From: Watersipora subatra
Lineage: Eukaryota > Bryozoa > Gymnolaemata > Cheilostomatida > Watersiporidae
Length of the DNA: 64,000 nucleotides
Direction of reading: 5' to 3'
NCBI RefSeq assembly: GCF_963576615.1
Contig: NC_088711.1
Location: 62,219,248-62,283,247, forward strand
The position numbers and the translations under genes are program-made. The notes beneath the pieces are model-generated. The model saw nothing but the letters and a program-made list of their open reading frames with translations. It was not told where the DNA came from and ran no database searches. Positions 61,326-64,000 of this stretch are shown here, in pieces (within the stretch, counting starts at the first letter, position 1; each line of letters opens with the position of its first letter).

Positions 61326-61965
61326 AAGTCAAATATGTTTTAGGTAAAGTAGTGTATCATACAGAGTGTAGTGAAACCTGTATGATATTTTAACGTATAT
61401 CAAAAATAATTTTAAAAGAATGCTGTCACTAGCAACAATTAGCGTCGCTCTGCTCGTAAGAATGTGCATAATACAGATGAGTATATATAGACAAGTAAAC
61501 ATCGCCACGCCTGTCAAAGGATTAATACTGCATCACCACAGACACCTTTATCGACTGCCAATAGAATCGCCCACCGACTCCGTTATCGTGTAGTATTATG
61601 TACACCAACCAAGGCAAGGTGTGCAAGTGGAATTTGAATGCCTTATGTGGATCCCAATTAAAGTACTCCCCTAGTCAGAAGAAATCAGAAAGCAACCTTA
61701 GGCTAATTATTTCTTGGAAACCCAAAATCAAGTTTGTGGTCGAGGCAAATTGATTATGTGCAAAAAGTTTATCATACATACATCTAAGTGATAGACCTTT
61801 TTTTCATATGCTTTGTTTGCAATGATAGCTGATTTTTCATCTGGTATGCTCTTTATTGTACTTCATTCAGGGATTTGTAAAAACTGTCTGTATTTCTCGA
61901 AAGATGTTTCTGTTTGTTTATGCTTTGCTAGAGATATAAGAAAAAGCTTTGCTGCTTGTAGTCTT

Positions 61966-62300
61966 GAATGCGTGAAGTATATTTGTGGAAATATTTTGAC
62001 GAATGAGGTTGCGTGAAAGTGTAAACAGAAGCCATCGGGTTCGACTATGCCCCATTTGAGCAGTTTTAGAAAGGGATTCCAAACTACGGGGTTGTTGTGA
62101 TGGCTGCGATTAACTGTTCGTTTTTGAGCTTTTAAGAGCTTGCAATCACATTTCCACATATTTTGCATCTACAACACAGCAGAGTAAGATATGGTGAATC
62201 TTTTGATACCAAATAACTATAATGTGAATTTTGTTGGTTCAACCTTTTCATACCAAATAACTGTAATGTGAATTTTGTTGCAAGTAAAACTTAAAGCAAG
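61966..62300. mobile_element. AAAGGTTGAC family, copy 3, truncated
   Basis: From GAATGCGTGAAGTATATTTG it follows copy 1 (from about 12280) to its right end, where a 55-bp stretch (ATACCAAATAACT...TTTTGTTG) is duplicated. The left half is missing. Confidence 0.8.
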
Positions 62301-62868
62301 CTTGTAATACAGAACTTAATTATCAAGTGTGACTTCAAGACATAGAGGACTCAAAGCGCAATCAACTAGTCAAGTTTGAAGTCTCATCGATAGTCCCATG
62401 AAAAGTAGCATGTGATCCTGCACTGTATTAGCAACTGTTAGCCATAGCCTTAGGTCTAGCAGGAGCACCGGGCACTAACTAAACTTGATTTAGACAGACT
62501 GTGTAGCTGAAGTGTGTATTGATTGCTTCACTCCAACCTGAAAACTCTTAGATTACAATCTGACTGGCTCAAATGACGCAGAAGGCAGTCAGAAATGACA
62601 AGCCTGGCAATGTTAGACTTTTCTCAAGCAATTTAATCAGTAAGTTTCCATGTTTCCGCGAGTTTGCGTCATCCGCAATATGAAAACGACGAAAAAAACA
62701 AGCGAATTTTGTTACCGACAATTCCTTATCGAATGTCTCATGCTTGTAAAAGATGGTAATGACACTTGCGAATGATGTGCACAAAAATGCCGTGTAAGCT
62801 GTTCCATTTTAAACATTTTCCAAACTTCAGTCATTCCTAGTTCGCTTTGACGAGACTCAAGTACGCCG

Positions 62869-62902
62869 CTATGACATAGACATGACTATGTCTATGTCAT
62901 AG
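62869..62902. repeat. Perfect short hairpin, 15-bp arms, beside an array
   Basis: CTATGACATAGACAT (62869-62883) and its exact complement (62888-62902) surround the loop GACT. It directly precedes the 21-bp array made of related CTATGAC words. Confidence 0.85.
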
Positions 62903-62911
62903 AAGCGCACT

Positions 62912-63618
62912 TGTACGCTATGTGCGCTGCTATGACTATGACATGCGATGGTAGTACTATGACATGTGCTGCTATGACTATGACATGCACCGCTATGACT
63001 CTGACATGCGCTGCTATGACTATGACATGTGCCGCTATTACTATGGCATGCGCCGCTCTTACTATGACATGCGCTGCTATGACTATGACATGCGCTGCTA
63101 TGACTATGACATGCGCTGCTATGACTATGACATGCGCTGCTATGACTATGACATGCGCCGCTATGACTATGACATGCGCCGCTATGACTATGACATGCGC
63201 CGCTATGACTATGACATGCGCCGCTATGACTATGACATGCGCCGCTATGACTATGACATGCGCCGCTATGACTATGACATGCGCTGCTATGACTGACATG
63301 CGCTGCTATGACTATGACATGCGCTGCTATGACTATGACATGCGCTGCTACGACTATGACATGCGCTGCTACAACTATGACATGCGCTGCTATGACTATG
63401 ACATGCGCTGCTATGACTATGACATGCCCTGCTATGACTATGACATGCCCTGCTATGACTATGACATGCGCTGCTATGACTATGACATGCACTGCTATGA
63501 CTATGACATGCGCTGCTATGACTATGACATGCGCTGCTATGACTATGACATGCGCTGCTATGACTATGACACGCGCTGCTATGACTATGACATGCGCTGC
63601 TATGACTATGACATGCGC
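62912..63618. repeat. 21-bp minisatellite, about 33 copies
   Basis: Units contain GACATGCGCTGCTATGACTA at 21-bp spacing. Blocks with GCCGC and with GCTGC alternate, showing regional homogenisation; one unit near 63296 is three bases short. The length, divisible by three, opens frames on both strands (MTMTCAA and DYDMRCY types). Confidence 0.92.
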
Positions 63619-63719
63619 TCATGTTAATCTTCAATATACGAATGTCCATTGAAACACTTATCATGCGGTAAATCAATGTGTGCACAACTCCAACTCTGCA
63701 TCATTTGTACAATAGAAAC

Positions 63720-63770
63720 GCAGTGCGCGTGTGCGCGTGCGTGTATGTGTGTGTGTGTGTGTGTGCGCCG
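63720..63770. repeat. GT/GC microsatellite
   Basis: GTGCGCGTGTGCGCGTGCGT passes into a plain GT run. Confidence 0.85.
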
Positions 63771-64000
63771 CATCTAATGAGTGTGTTCAAAGCTGTAGAT
63801 TGCCATTTGTGGTCTGCTAAAGAATGTGGAAAAAACCATGAAGAGCGGTTTTTACCTGCTAGTTTAAACCGGGTTTAAACCGAGTCAATCCTGATCACGT
63901 TTATTGTTTCTGTTGATTCAAGGTATGAAGTTGAGGGCCACAAGAAGAAAAGTGATTTCTAGTAGAGAATCTCAAGACTGATCTGATGTCTGGTACAATG

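Larger units (their letters stand above)
55834..63981 (+). other. Possible small spliced gene (weak)
   Basis: Candidate pieces, none conclusive. 55834-55848 reads MERGT before a strong donor GTGAGT. 60288-60359 lies between TTTTTCAATGTAGCAG and GAG|GTACTG and reads a membrane-like VLMSIACSLIGLRFMMLSDA then KPKE, phase 0 on both sides. 62582-62639 has donor ATCA|GTAAGT. 63923 onward follows TTGATTCAAG. The phases of these four can be joined to a stop at 63981. Short open stretches with splice-like ends arise by chance, so this is only a lead. Confidence 0.2.

Noticed and set aside
62869-63627. Repeat proteins from the 21-bp array
   Set aside because: Both strands and several frames are open through the same units, so the openness reflects the period.

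Overview
The window reads as nuclear DNA of an invertebrate animal: AT-rich, short exons bounded by GT...AG introns, no operons, and a dense load of tandem repeats and small inverted-repeat transposons. The phylum cannot be fixed from sequence alone; a lophotrochozoan is a guess. Protein-level recognition is clear for two genes. One is a MitoPLD/Zucchini phospholipase D (PLD6, minus strand, 26204-27213, two exons). The other is a TVP23/FAM18 Golgi membrane protein (plus strand, 27499-43953, seven exons). They are divergent, with start codons about 285 bp apart.

Layout. 1-2048: no supported gene. 2049-23829: a plus-strand gene for an unrecognised coiled-coil protein with a globular C-terminus, at least eight exons, with a nested antisense single-exon gene at 3939-4586. 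23830-26203: convergent intergenic DNA with a 25-bp tandem array and a TA-flanked foldback element. 26204-43953: PLD6 and TVP23, whose introns hold a LINE reverse-transcriptase relic, several MITE-like elements and a 2.5-kb 20-bp array. 44980-46733: a decayed mariner with a 664-bp long-inverted-repeat element inside it. 46740-64000: mostly non-coding repeats, with weak hints of one more small gene.

Main observation. Three large minisatellites sit exactly on exon borders, and their units contain the genuine splice site plus a few exon bases. A 57-bp array (38 copies) ends in the acceptor of the exon at 11372. A 40-bp array (14 copies) begins with the donor of the exon at 17844-17942. A 20-bp array (about 124 copies) begins with the donor of TVP23 exon 5. 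The window therefore holds about 170 decoy splice sites next to true ones. In the cases I translated, decoy use shifts the frame or meets an early stop.

Working together. PLD6 makes piRNA ends in animals and defends germlines against transposons, which is fitting in DNA this full of them, but nothing here shows a direct link. The other genes are not evidently in a common pathway.
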